The notes under the pieces are model-generated. The model had not been told where the DNA came from. It ran no database searches and was given only the letters and a program-made list of their open reading frames with translations. Of a stretch of DNA of 64,000 nt, positions 46,638-57,700 are shown piece after piece (the first letter of the stretch is position 1; the number at the start of each line of letters is the position of its first letter). This stretch comes from Veillonella infantium (lineage in GTDB: Bacteria > Bacillota > Negativicutes > Veillonellales > Veillonellaceae). The position numbers were made by a program, and so were the translations under genes. The stretch spans positions 124,001 through 188,000 of the forward strand of contig NZ_PPDD01000002.1 of assembly GCF_002959895.1 (NCBI RefSeq). Direction: 5' to 3'.

Positions 46638-47996
46638 TTATTCTCGATCTTTTAACTCTTCAACAACCCGTTCCATTCGCAAGCCTCGAGAACCTTTGAC
46701 AAGGATAACATCCCCTTTTTCACGAATATCGCTATAGGCATTAGCCATTTCTAAATGACTATTACAACGGAATGTAGTTAAACTTGCTTTTTTTGCTTCC
46801 TTAGCTATAAAGGCCGCAGCATCACCAAATGTGAATACTACACTATAGCCTTCTTCAGCAAGCAATTGACCAATTTCACGATGCGCTTGTTCAGTATAAT
46901 CACCAAGCTCAAGCATATCACCAAGCATAGCGATTTTACGTTTGCCTTCTAGTTGACCTAATGCTTTAATCGCTTCAGCCATAGAGGAAGGATTTGCATT
47001 ATATGCGTCATTTAAGATAACAATATCTTCAAATGGTACGATTTCTTGGCGCATAGGAGTGCCGGTAAACTCACTTAAGCCTTTACGAATAGTATTGGAT
47101 TTAATCCCCAAAACACGACCTGCTACGATGGCTGCCAATGCATCATATACATTGTGTTCACCAATCATAGGTAAGAAGATATCGAAAACTTCGTCATAAC
47201 ATTTGCAAGTAAACTTAATACCGTCTTTTTTATAACGCAAATGGCTACCAATACAGGTAGCATTACGTTCGATACCATAAGTAATAGTTTTACCTTTAGC
47301 AAGGCTATCCATAGCCTTAACATATGGATCATCTTCATTGAGAATAGCCACACTATTTTCAGGCAAACAACGAATTAATTCACCTTTAGCTTGTGCAATG
47401 GCTTCACGAGAGCCTAACAACTCAATATGGCTAGTACCAACATTGGTAATAATGCCCATAGTTGGTTCCGCAATCAATGCAAGCTCTTCAATTTGACCAA
47501 GGCCACGCATGCCCATCTCTACGACACATGCTTGATGTTCTGCAGTTAAGCGCAACAATGTTTTTGGCAAACCAATTTCATTATTAAAGTTTTTTTCAGT
47601 TTTCAAAACATTAAATTCTGTACCAAGTACAGCGGCCACCATTTCCTTTGTTGTAGTCTTACCAGAAGAACCAGTTATAGCCACTACAGGAATATCAAAG
47701 CGACGGCGATGATACCGCGCCAAATTCTGATACGCTACCAAGGTATTTTCAACCTCGATACATGCGATACCTTTTACGGCACGACCTTTTTCTACGATTG
47801 CACCTGTAGCGCCCTTTTCAATGGCCGTGTTGATGAAATCATGACCATCAAAGGTATCACCTTTTAAGGCTACAAACAAAAAGCTTGATTCAATCGTTCT
47901 TGTATCAGTAGATACATCTAAAAACTTAATATTGTCGGTATGTGTACTCGTCCCCTCTGTGGCTTCTACCACTTGAGACAATGTAAATTCTGCCAT
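46638..47996 (-). CDS. murF: UDP-N-acetylmuramoyl-tripeptide--D-alanyl-D-alanine ligase
   Basis: Adds the D-Ala-D-Ala dipeptide. The N-terminal domain is MAEFTLSQVVEATEG, with DTRTIESSFLFVALKGDTFDGHDF. The ATP loop is VVAITGSSGKTTTKEMVAAVL (about residue 105), then KNFNNEIGLPKTLL, typical of MurF, and NDAYNANPSSMAEAIKAL in the C-terminal domain. The ATG at 47996 is one base after the murE stop and has GGAG seven bases upstream inside murE; 15 upstream open codons are inside murE. It has 452 residues. Confidence 0.97.
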   Translation of the reverse strand: MAEFTLSQVVEATEGTSTHTDNIKFLDVSTDTRTIESSFLFVALKGDTFDGHDFINTAIEKGATGAIVEKGRAVKGIACIEVENTLVAYQNLARYHRRRFDIPVVAITGSSGKTTTKEMVAAVLGTEFNVLKTEKNFNNEIGLPKTLLRLTAEHQACVVEMGMRGLGQIEELALIAEPTMGIITNVGTSHIELLGSREAIAQAKGELIRCLPENSVAILNEDDPYVKAMDSLAKGKTITYGIERNATCIGSHLRYKKDGIKFTCKCYDEVFDIFLPMIGEHNVYDALAAIVAGRVLGIKSNTIRKGLSEFTGTPMRQEIVPFEDIVILNDAYNANPSSMAEAIKALGQLEGKRKIAMLGDMLELGDYTEQAHREIGQLLAEEGYSVVFTFGDAAAFIAKEAKKASLTTFRCNSHLEMANAYSDIREKGDVILVKGSRGLRMERVVEELKDRE

Positions 47997-47997
47997 A

Positions 47998-49482
47998 TTA
48001 GATCTCCTTGAGGGCTGCTCGCGCCTCTTCACGATCATCAAAATGAATCGTTTTATCCTTTAAGATTTGGTAATCCTCATGCCCCTTACCAGCAATTAGT
48101 ACAATATCCCCAGGTTTTGCATTTTGTATTGCATGTTGAATCGCTTCCCGACGATCAACGATTACTTCATAATGAGAGCCTTCACGAAGGCCTTCTTTAA
48201 CGCCTACTTCTACATCTTTCACAATTTGTACAGGATCCTCTGTACGAGGATTATCAGATGTTACATATACTACATCACCATATTGTGCAGCAATACGACC
48301 CATGATAGGGCGTTTTGTCGCATCTCGGTCACCACCACAACCAAAGACTACAATAATGCGATTTTCTTGAATAGCCTTTGCAGTTTGTAGAATATTTTCT
48401 AGCCCATCTGGTGTATGTGCATAATCTACAACCACAGCAAATGGTTGACCTTCTTCAATGAGCTCAAAACGGCCAGGCACAGCGCTAAATGTTTTCAACG
48501 CTTTATCTATATCTTCCATAGATATGCCTTCTAATAGACAAGCACCAATAGCAGCCAAAGTATTATATACATTAAATAAACCTGTGGTATTCATAGCTAC
48601 TGTATAGTCATGACCATCATAAGAGACAGTGTAACGACTAGACTTAGGTGTCATTTCTACATCATGAGCATTCAACGTACCTTTACCATCAATACTGTAA
48701 GTAATGATAGGTGCCGTTGTTTTCTCAATTACACGATGACCATATTCGTCATCGATATTAATGATAGCCCCTTTACCAGATTTACTTTGATTAGGTGCGC
48801 TAACTTGTTCAAATAATTTACACTTAGCTGCCAAATAATTTTCAAAGGTCTTGTGAAAGTCCAAATGATCTTGTGTTAAGTTTGTAAATACCGCTGTATC
48901 ATATTCAACACCAGAAACTCGCCCCAATGCCAATGCGTGTGAAGAAACCTCCATTACGCAATGTGTAACACCTTCCTCTACCATTTGATGAAGAATATGT
49001 TGCAAATCCACTACATCAGGTGTCGTATTATGAATTGGATATGTTGTATCACCAATCATAATATGAACAGTACCAATAACGCCCACTTTATGACCTTGAG
49101 CTTTCAAAATATGACGAATCATATGCGTTGTAGTCGTTTTACCATTCGTACCAGTAACACCAATCATACGCATGGAATTTGCTGGATAATCAAAGAAATA
49201 CGGTACACATGCCATCATAGCCTTACGAGTGTCCTCTACAGTGATAATACAAACATCACCACTTACCTCTACTGGTTTAGATACAAGTACTGCTACTGCG
49301 CCAGCTTCTACGGCTTTATTTACATAATTATGACCATCTACAGTGGCACCATCTAAAGCAATAAATAAACTACCTACTTTTACAGCACGAGAATCAGCTG
49401 TAATATCAAATACTTTAACAGCTGTATTACCTTCTACATGCGTTGTTTGTAAGGTTTTTACTATATCTTGTAATTGTTTCAT
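47998..49482 (-). CDS. murE: UDP-N-acetylmuramoyl-L-alanyl-D-glutamate--2,6-diaminopimelate ligase
   Basis: Adds the third residue of the stem peptide. It shows DSRAVKVGSLFIALDGATVDGHNY, the ATP loop MIGVTGTNGKTTTTHMIRHI (about residue 108), CVMEVSSHALALGRV and the C-terminal motif VTSDNPRTEDP. The DNPR motif is diagnostic for meso-diaminopimelate specificity (Lys-type enzymes differ). This fits a Negativicute. The ATG at 49482 has GGAG seven bases upstream; a TTG two codons earlier is closer. It has 494 residues. ftsI/pbpB, usually between ftsL and murE, is absent. Confidence 0.97.
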   Translation of the reverse strand: MKQLQDIVKTLQTTHVEGNTAVKVFDITADSRAVKVGSLFIALDGATVDGHNYVNKAVEAGAVAVLVSKPVEVSGDVCIITVEDTRKAMMACVPYFFDYPANSMRMIGVTGTNGKTTTTHMIRHILKAQGHKVGVIGTVHIMIGDTTYPIHNTTPDVVDLQHILHQMVEEGVTHCVMEVSSHALALGRVSGVEYDTAVFTNLTQDHLDFHKTFENYLAAKCKLFEQVSAPNQSKSGKGAIINIDDEYGHRVIEKTTAPIITYSIDGKGTLNAHDVEMTPKSSRYTVSYDGHDYTVAMNTTGLFNVYNTLAAIGACLLEGISMEDIDKALKTFSAVPGRFELIEEGQPFAVVVDYAHTPDGLENILQTAKAIQENRIIVVFGCGGDRDATKRPIMGRIAAQYGDVVYVTSDNPRTEDPVQIVKDVEVGVKEGLREGSHYEVIVDRREAIQHAIQNAKPGDIVLIAGKGHEDYQILKDKTIHFDDREEARAALKEI

Positions 49483-49537
49483 ATACAATCTCCTTTACAT
49501 GCAAAGGAAAGCAGCCCAATACGAGCTGCTTTGCCTG

Positions 49538-49942
49538 CTAGTCTATAATTTGCTGTTTCTCTTGTACAGTGCGTTCAGTAACAGCGCTTTTTGTGCTATA
49601 AACAAAAGAATCAGGCAAAACCATCCCTAGTTGTTGTTCTGCGATTTGTTGGATACGAACAGGAGACTTCAAGGAAGCCACTTCAACATCCAAAGCATCA
49701 TTATCTTTTGTTAATTGTACTACAGCTTGCTGTGTTTTAACTACTTCGTAGCCCAATTTTGTGCTGTACGCATTCATAACCATCATAATAAGCAAAAATG
49801 CAACCAATGCAGCAATACCATATACAACTTGCCACATCATAGGACTCAAATCTAGAGCCACACTTGCACTACGTTTTCTCCCTTGTGAAGCGACCAACAC
49901 ATCGCTTTTTACTTGGCCCACAACAGCCTTTCTCGCTAACAT
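49538..49942 (-). CDS. ftsL: FtsL-like septum protein
   Basis: A small bitopic protein: a basic cytoplasmic N-terminus (~45 residues), one membrane helix (about 48-68, VVYGIAALVAFLLIMMVMNAY) and a coiled coil (about 70-105) followed by VRIQQIAEQQLGMVLPDSF, a motif common to FtsL/DivIC C-termini. The position between rsmH and murE defines it as FtsL. The ATG at 49942 has AAGGGG nine bases upstream; a GTG two codons earlier is only three bases from it. Confidence 0.85.
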   Translation of the reverse strand: MLARKAVVGQVKSDVLVASQGRKRSASVALDLSPMMWQVVYGIAALVAFLLIMMVMNAYSTKLGYEVVKTQQAVVQLTKDNDALDVEVASLKSPVRIQQIAEQQLGMVLPDSFVYSTKSAVTERTVQEKQQIID

Positions 49943-49963
49943 AAACACTAACCCCTTCCAATT

Positions 49964-50896
49964 CTACAACTTGACGGCTACGCGCAACTTCGCGCTTCTA
50001 GCCCTCGGATTAACCTCAATCTCCCCTGCACTTGGCTCTATAGCCTTATTCTTCGCCTTCACAACAGCTTTGTGGTTACATACACACATCGGTAGTTCTG
50101 GAGGACATATACATGCTGTACTCAACTCTTTGAAAGTTTGTTTTGTAATTCGATCTTCCAAGGAGTGGAATGTGATAACCCCAATTTTCCCCTTTGGTTT
50201 CAACATGGATACAGCATCTACAAAACTATCATGCAAGATAGCTAATTCTCTATTTACTTCAATGCGAATTGCTTGGAACGTCCGTTTTGCCGGATGCGGT
50301 CCATCTTGACGCGCCTTCGCAGGTATTGCTTGTTTAATAATTCTAACTAAGTCACCAGTAGTGGTTATTCGTTTTTCTTGACGTGCATTAACGATGAATT
50401 CAACAATCCGCTTAGCCCATCGTTCTTCACCATAGTCACGGATAATTTGCAATAGTGCTTCAGCATCATATTCATTAACAACTTCCTCTGCTGTTAATGG
50501 TGCTTCCTTATCCATCCGCATATCAAGTGGACCATCATTCATATATGAAAAGCCACGTTCTGGTGTATCTAATTGATAACTTGATACGCCAAGATCAAAG
50601 ATAAAACCATCTACTTCATAGATGCCCTCATTTTGAAGAGCTTCCTTTAAGTTAGAAAAGTTTGTCGGTATCGTTAACACCTGACACTTTAAATCAGATA
50701 GACGCTGTCGAGCCACGCTCAATGCATCTTCATCTTGATCTAAACCGATTATCATGCCTTCTGGGTCAAGCATTTCGCCCACTGCGTGCGCATGTCCTGC
50801 CCCACCAAGGGTACAGTCCACATAAATGCCTTTTGGATTAGTTACGACGGAGTCCACCGTTTCGCGTAAAAGTACGCTGGTATGATTAAATTCCAT
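49964..50896 (-). CDS. rsmH: 16S rRNA m4C1402 methyltransferase RsmH
   Basis: N4-methylates C1402 in the ribosomal P site. The sequence HTSVLLRETVDSVV, the SAM loop YVDCTLGGAGHAHAV, GLDQDEDALSVARQRL, FDLGVSSYQLDTPERGFSY and the C-terminal GKIGVITFHSLEDRITKQ are all signatures of the MraW/RsmH family. It has 310 residues. Two tandem ATGs occur after GGAGG; the second (50896) has the better spacing. It is second in the dcw cluster, after mraZ. Confidence 0.97.
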   Translation of the reverse strand: MEFNHTSVLLRETVDSVVTNPKGIYVDCTLGGAGHAHAVGEMLDPEGMIIGLDQDEDALSVARQRLSDLKCQVLTIPTNFSNLKEALQNEGIYEVDGFIFDLGVSSYQLDTPERGFSYMNDGPLDMRMDKEAPLTAEEVVNEYDAEALLQIIRDYGEERWAKRIVEFIVNARQEKRITTTGDLVRIIKQAIPAKARQDGPHPAKRTFQAIRIEVNRELAILHDSFVDAVSMLKPKGKIGVITFHSLEDRITKQTFKELSTACICPPELPMCVCNHKAVVKAKNKAIEPSAGEIEVNPRARSAKLRVAVKL

Positions 50897-50905
50897 CATA
50901 GCCTC

Positions 50906-51337
50906 CTATAACATAATCCCTTCAAGCCCTTCGACTAATTCTTCCATACTTTCAGCCACTTGATCATCATAGTAATCATATTTTTCGCGGCTCCAAATTT
51001 CAACGTGATCCCCAGCACCGACAATAACGGCCTGTTTATCAAGGCTCGCATATTCACGTAGTGGTACAGGAATGAGGACACGACCTTGTTTATCATACTC
51101 AAGCTCAGCAGCACTACCAAAAACAAAACGTTTTAAGGCACGTACGCTAGCTTTAGTGGAGGATTGTGATTGTAAAGCTGTAGAAATTTTCTTCCACGCT
51201 TCTTCGGTGTAAATAGCTAAGCAGTTATCTAGGCCCTTAGTCACAATGCATACTTCGCCTAGTTGTTCACGTATTTTCGCGGGTATAATCATCCGCCCTT
51301 TTGTATCAATGGTGTGATTATATTCTCCCATGAACAT
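50906..51337 (-). CDS. mraZ: Transcriptional regulator MraZ
   Basis: DNA-binding AbrB-like (double SpoVT-AbrB fold) regulator of the dcw cluster. It starts MFMGEYNHTIDTKGRMIIPA and repeats the fold later (FVFGSAAELEYDKQGRVLIP), each with the DxxGR signature. It has 144 residues. The ATG at 51337 is the family start; the SD is weak (GGGCGGTGA). In other bacteria MraZ represses its own promoter by binding TGGG-containing direct repeats, and such motifs occur in the upstream region here. Confidence 0.95.
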   Translation of the reverse strand: MFMGEYNHTIDTKGRMIIPAKIREQLGEVCIVTKGLDNCLAIYTEEAWKKISTALQSQSSTKASVRALKRFVFGSAAELEYDKQGRVLIPVPLREYASLDKQAVIVGAGDHVEIWSREKYDYYDDQVAESMEELVEGLEGIML

Positions 51338-51383
51338 ACGTATCACCGCCCTTTACTATTCCTTATCCACCACTATATGGTAA

Positions 51384-51412
51384 ATTCTACCACAATTCCC
51401 CACCATTCACAA
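51384..51412 (-). promoter_or_regulatory. Promoter of mraZ and the dcw cluster
   Basis: TTGTGA and TAGAAT are 17 bases apart, with the -10 about 50 bases before mraZ. Several GTGG/TGGG motifs and the palindrome TGGTA-N5-TACCA (overlapping the -10) could be MraZ sites. The 399-base gap 51338-51736 holds this promoter and the upstream terminator; the remaining AT-rich stretch shows no gene. Confidence 0.7.
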
Positions 51413-51651
51413 TAAAAAATCCATTTTTATCCCACTTTTTTATATTTTTCTTTCATAATCTCTATTTTTCTCGTTTTTTCTTCGATACATATGTTCGAAA
51501 ATAAATAATAATTAAATCATAAAAACCACTATCTACCACCAAGAGGAATTATATAGATCTATCTGTATCTAATCCCCACTACAAGATAGCTATCCACTCC
51601 ATTACACCAAAATAAAAAGATATATATGGAGATAATCACCACACATCCACA

Positions 51652-51688
51652 CAAAAAGAAAACCGCGTAGCATTTCTGCTACGCGGTT
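51652..51688 (-). terminator. Terminator after the giant autotransporter gene
   Basis: A perfect 12-base-pair GC-rich stem (AACCGCGTAGCA and its complement) is followed by TTCTTTTTGT on the minus strand. Confidence 0.92.
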
Positions 51689-51736
51689 TCTATACCTACG
51701 ATAGATTATTATGTAACCCATCGGTTGGGAGGCATA

Positions 51737-54700
51737 TTATTTAGTTGTTTTTACAGCTGCTTTTGGAGCTTGTTGTGGTTGTTGTGCAATCACTTTATCA
51801 AGAAGTTCACGAATTTCTTTGTTTTGTGCTTGCAAATCAGCCACTTTGTCTTCAAGAACTTTTACAGTTGCAGGAGATGCTTTAGGAGCTGTAGGAGCAT
51901 TACCAATACCGATTGTTACACCAGCATTTGCCATTACGCTATGGTCACCACCATAAGCTGCACCAGCATGGATTAACAAATCAGGATTTGCATAATGAGC
52001 TACACCCAACGCAGTAGATGTTTTACCTTTGTAAGTACCAACAGCGGCCATAATTTGAGCTTTTTGACCTTCATGGTATTCGATAGGTTTCAATGCTGCC
52101 AAAGCTGCTGCATTAGCACCTACAACTTTAACATCACGTTCTACGCTGCTAATGCGGCGAGAGTTTTCTGCGATTTGTGCATCATGTTGTACAAGTGTTG
52201 CATGATCTTGTAATGCAATGTTAGAAGCTTTCAAGCTATAATTTGCAGCTTCTGCTAATGTACTGATATCTTGAGTATTTTTATTTACTTGTAAGCCCAA
52301 TACATTAACTTTTTCATTATTTTCTAATGCAATAGCACCAATGTTTTTAGTTAATTTAACGTTTTCATCAACTTTAGTATTTACATTTGCAATTGCTGTT
52401 GCATTGTTAGAAATGTCTTCTGTATTTTTGTTTACTTGTAAACCTAATACACTAACTTTTTCATGATTTTCTAGTGCTAGAGTACCAACAGCTTTAGTTA
52501 ATTGTGCATTTTCATTAACTTGGTTAGCTACTGTAGTTACACGGTTATCTACCTTAGTGATATTTGTAACATTAGTATCTACTTTAGCATTTAGAGTGTT
52601 GATGTTTGTAGTATTTGTATTAACTTGGCTAGATACTTTACTAATATTGCTTGTGTTTGCATTAACTTGGTTAGTTACATTTGTAATATTAGTTGTATTT
52701 TGGTTAACAACATTATTAATATTAGCAATATTAGTTGTATTAGTATTAACTTGTTTAGATACATCGTTAATAACTTTACTATGTTCATCAACTTTGTTGA
52801 TTACTTTTTGTACAGTTACATTAGTATTTTGAATTGCTTCAGCATTTTGCTTGATCGCTGCTTTGTTAATATTGATGTTTTCAGTGTTATGTTTGATTGC
52901 TTCAGTATTAACAGAAACTTGGCTTTGAACATTTTTAATGCGTTCTTCGTTAGCATTTGCTTTTTGAGTATTAACATTAACTTGTTCTTTTACTTTGTTT
53001 ACATCAGCGCTTACATTTTGTAAGTTCTTAATTGCTTCAGTATTTTTGCCAACTTGATCTTTCAAACCAGATACATCAGTTTTGATATTGTTGATTACAG
53101 TATTTTGATTATTAACTTTCACATCAATATCATTTACCTTGCTATCGATATTTGTAACTTTATTATCGATGTTTGTAACTTTTGTATCAATGTTCTTAAC
53201 ATCATTTTGAACATTAGAAATATTGTTGTTTACAATATTGAGTTGTTTATCAACTTTAGCACTAATGTTGTTGATATTATTATTTACAATGTTGATTTTT
53301 TGATCAACTTTAGCATTGATGTTTGTGATATCAGCTTTAACTACTGTCACATCAGCTTTAATATTGTTTACATTCTTTTCAACGTTAACAACATTAGCTT
53401 TAATGTTATTAATATTGGAAGTATTATTTTGAATGTTTACAGTATTAGCTTGGATATTGCTGTTTTGAGCGTTAATGTTTTGAGTAATATTTTCTACTTT
53501 TTGAGCTACATTAACGATTGTAGTATTGCCTTTACCAACTTGACCTTTCAAGGATTCAATAGCTTGAGAGTTAGCATCAACTTTACCAGTTAAGTTATTA
53601 ATAGCTGTTGTATTAGATTCAATACGGCCAGTATTAGCATTTACTTTAGCAGTTACATCTGTGATGTTAGCAGTGTTGCCAGCAACTTGTTTGCTAATGT
53701 TTGCAATAGCTGTTGCATTGTGAGCAATGTTAGTTGTATTATTTGTAACTTGTTTGCTTACATTAGCAATAGCTGCAGTGTTATTAGCAATATTTGTAGT
53801 GTTAGATTCTACTTTATTGTTAATATTAGCAACATTTGCTTTGATATCAGTAATAGACTTGCTATTATTAGCAATTGCATTTGCATTAGCTTCAACTTTA
53901 ACATTTACTTCATTAACTTTGTTGTTGATAGTTTTATTGATTTCTGTGTTGTTATTAGCAATCTTAGCATCAATATTTTGATCTACTTTGTTAATGATTG
54001 TTGTGTTGTTTTCGCTAATAGCATTTGCAATATTTTTGTTAATAACAGTGTTATTATTAGTAATTGCAGTGTTGATATCGTTTCTAATTACTGTGTTGTT
54101 AGCTTCAATCTTAGCGTTGATTGTGTTTTCAACATTAGTAACTGTTGTACCAACTTGACCTTGTAATTTCTTAATAGCATCTTCATTAGCACTGATACGT
54201 GTAGAGTGATCTACAATGTTATCTTGTAAGTAATCTAAACGTTCATCATGACGATCTACACGTGCAGTAAGACCAGCTACATCACCTTTAACACCATCAA
54301 TCTTAACATTTACATCACCAATCTTAGTATTGATTGTATTGTTGATTTGTTTGTTGTTTTCATTGATTTTTACATCGATGTTTTTATCAACTTTGTTAAT
54401 GATTGTTGTGTTATTAGCCGTAATCTTAGCATCGATATTTTGATCTACTTTGTTAAGGATTGTAGTATTGTTAGCTTCAATCTTGTTATTGATAGTAGAT
54501 TCGATGTTAGTGATAGTAGTACCAACTTTGCCGTTCAATGCTTCGATAGCTTTTGTATTCTTGTCGATAGCAGCTTTGTTATTGCCAATGAATGTACGGT
54601 TTTCCATTGCAATTGTACCAGCTACATTGATGTCTTTTTCATTTTGGTCAACACGTTTAGTAAGACCATTCAAGTCACCTTTAATACCGTCAACTTTAAC

Positions 54701-57700
54701 ATTTACCTTGTTAATTGTATTGTTAATTTCCTTGTTGTTTTCAGTAATTGCATTTGTGATATTTTGGTTAATTACAGTGTTGTTAGCTTCAATCTTAGTA
54801 TCGATATTTTTATTAATAACTACATTGTTTTCAGTAATTTTGTTATTAATAGTAGTTTCGATATTTTGAACTGTTTTACCAACTTGACCTTTTAAATCAT
54901 CAATAGCTTTAGTGTTATTAGCAATATTAGTAGTATTTACTTTAACATTATCTTCTACTGCTGTAATACGTGTAGAGTTATCTACAATGTTATCTTGTAA
55001 GTAATCTAAACGTTGGTCATGACGATCGACACGACCTTTCAAGCCGTCTACATCACCTTTAACACCATCAACTTTAACGTTTACGTTGTTAATTGATGTA
55101 GTATTTTTAGCAATATTAGTTGTGTTATTAGTAATATTTGTAGTATTTTCATTAATACGTTTGCTATTATCAGCAATTGCTACTACATTAGCTTGAATGT
55201 TTGTAGCATTGTTAACAATGTTAGTAGTGTTATTTTCTACTTTACCATTAATATTAGTAATTTCTTTTTTAATATCATTGATTACTGTAGAAGATTTACC
55301 TACTTGACCTTTTAATTCATCAATAGCTTTTGCATTAACATTGATATTTGTAGTGTTATTTGCAATAGCTACTTTGTTGTCGCCAATGAATTTACGGTTT
55401 TCAAGAGCAATTGTGCCAGCTACGTTGATGTCTTTTTCATTTTGTTCTACACGTTTAGTAAGGCCAGCTACATCACCTTTAACACCATCAACTTTAACGT
55501 TTATATTGTTGATTGCAGTTGTATTGTTAGCAATGTTAGTAGTGTTAGCATCTACTTTCACATTAGTTGCATCAATACGTTTGCTATTATCTACGATAGC
55601 CTTTGCATTAGCATCCACTTTAACGTTTACATTGTTAATTGCAGTTGTATTGTTAGCGATATTAGTAGTATTAGCATCAACTTTAACGTTTACGTTGTTA
55701 ATTGCTGTAGCGTTTTTAGCAATATTAGTTGTGTTGTTAGCAATATTTGTAGTATTATTTTCTACTTTACCATTGATATTAGTAATTTGTTTCTTAATAT
55801 CGTTGATAACTGTAGAGGATTGACCTACTTGACCTTTTAACTCATCGATGGCTTTAGCATTGATGTTGATATTTTTAGTATTGTTTGCAATAGCAACTTT
55901 ATTATCGCCAATGAATTTACGGTTTTCCATTGCAATTGTACCAACTACATTAATATCTTTTGCATTAGCTTTCACACCATCTTCAACTATAGAGATACGT
56001 GTGGAATGATCAGCAATATTATCTTGTAAGTAGTCTAAACGTTGATCATGACGATCTACACGACCTTTGAGGCCATCCAAATCACCTTTAAGACCATTCA
56101 AGTCACCTTTAACTCCATCAATCTTAACATTTACATCACCAATCTTAGTATTGATTGTGTTGTTGATTTGTTTGTTGTTTTCATTGATTTTTACATCAAT
56201 GTTTTTATCAACTTTGTTAAGAATAGTAGTGTTATTTGCATTGATTTTAGCGTCAATGTTTTGATCTACTTTATTAATGATTGTTGTGTTATTATTATTG
56301 ATTTTTTGATCAATATTTTGGTTAATAACAGTGTTGTTAGCTTCAATCTTAGTATCGATATTTTTATTAATAGTTACATTGTTTTCTGTAATCTTATTAT
56401 TAATTGTAGTTTCGATATTTTTAATTGTAGTGCCAACTTGACCTTTTAACGCATCAATATCTTTTGCATTTTTATCAATTGCAGCTTTATTATCGCCGAT
56501 GAATTTACGGTTTTCCATAGCGATAGTACCAACTACATTAATGTCTTTAGCATTAGCTTTAACGCCATCTTCTACTACAGTGATACGTGTAGAGTTATCT
56601 ACAATATTATCTTGTAAGTAGTCTAAACGTTGATCATGACGATCTACACGACCTTTAAGGCCATCCAAATCACCTTTAACTCCATCAATCTTAACATTTA
56701 CTTCACCAACTTTTTTGTTGATTGTATTGTTAATTTGTGTGTTATTTTCGTTGATTTTTACATCAATGTTTTTATCAACTTTGTTAATGATTGTTGTGTT
56801 GTTAGCATTGATCTTAGCATCAATATTGTTATCTACTTTATTGATAATAGTAGTATTGTTAGCTTCAATCTTATTATCGATAGTTTTATTAATTACTGTA
56901 TTGTTTTCGTTGATTTTATTAGTAATTGTATTTTCAATATTTGTGATTTGATTGCCAACATGACCTTTTAACTCATCAATAGCTTTTTTGTTAGCACCGA
57001 TAAGTGTACGGTTTTCAATAGCAATTGTGCCTGCTACGTTGATGTCTTTAGTATTTTGATCAACGCGTTTAGTAAGACCATCTAAATCGCCTTTAACACC
57101 ATCAATTTTTTGATCAACTTTAATGTTATTAGCATTAATCTTAACATCGATGTTATTGTCTACTTTATTAAGAATTGTAGTGTTATTAGCTTCAATCTTA
57201 GCATCAATATTTTTATTGATTACTGTGTTGTTTTCATTGATCTTATTAGTAATTGTATTTTCGATATTAGTGATTTGTGTACCAACATGACCTTTTAAGT
57301 CGTTGATTGCTTTTTCATTATTGGAAATACGAGCAGAATTAGCATCAATACGTTTACTATTATCTGTAATAGCTTTGGCATTAACTTCAGTCTTAGCATT
57401 TACATTGTTAATGTTATTGTTAATAACTGTGTTATTTTTTTCAATCTTAGCATCAATATTACCATCTACTTTGTTGAGGATTGTAGTATTATTAGCTTCA
57501 ATCTTCTTATTGATTGTAGTTTCAATATTAGTAATTTGTGTGCCAACATGACCTTTTAACTCATCGATAGCTTTTTGGTTTGCACCGATAAGTGTACGGT
57601 TTTCCATTGCAATTGTGCCAACTACATTAATGTCTTTTGTATTAGCTTTTACACCATCTTCAACAATAGAGATTCGTGTGGAGTTATCTGCAATGTTGTC

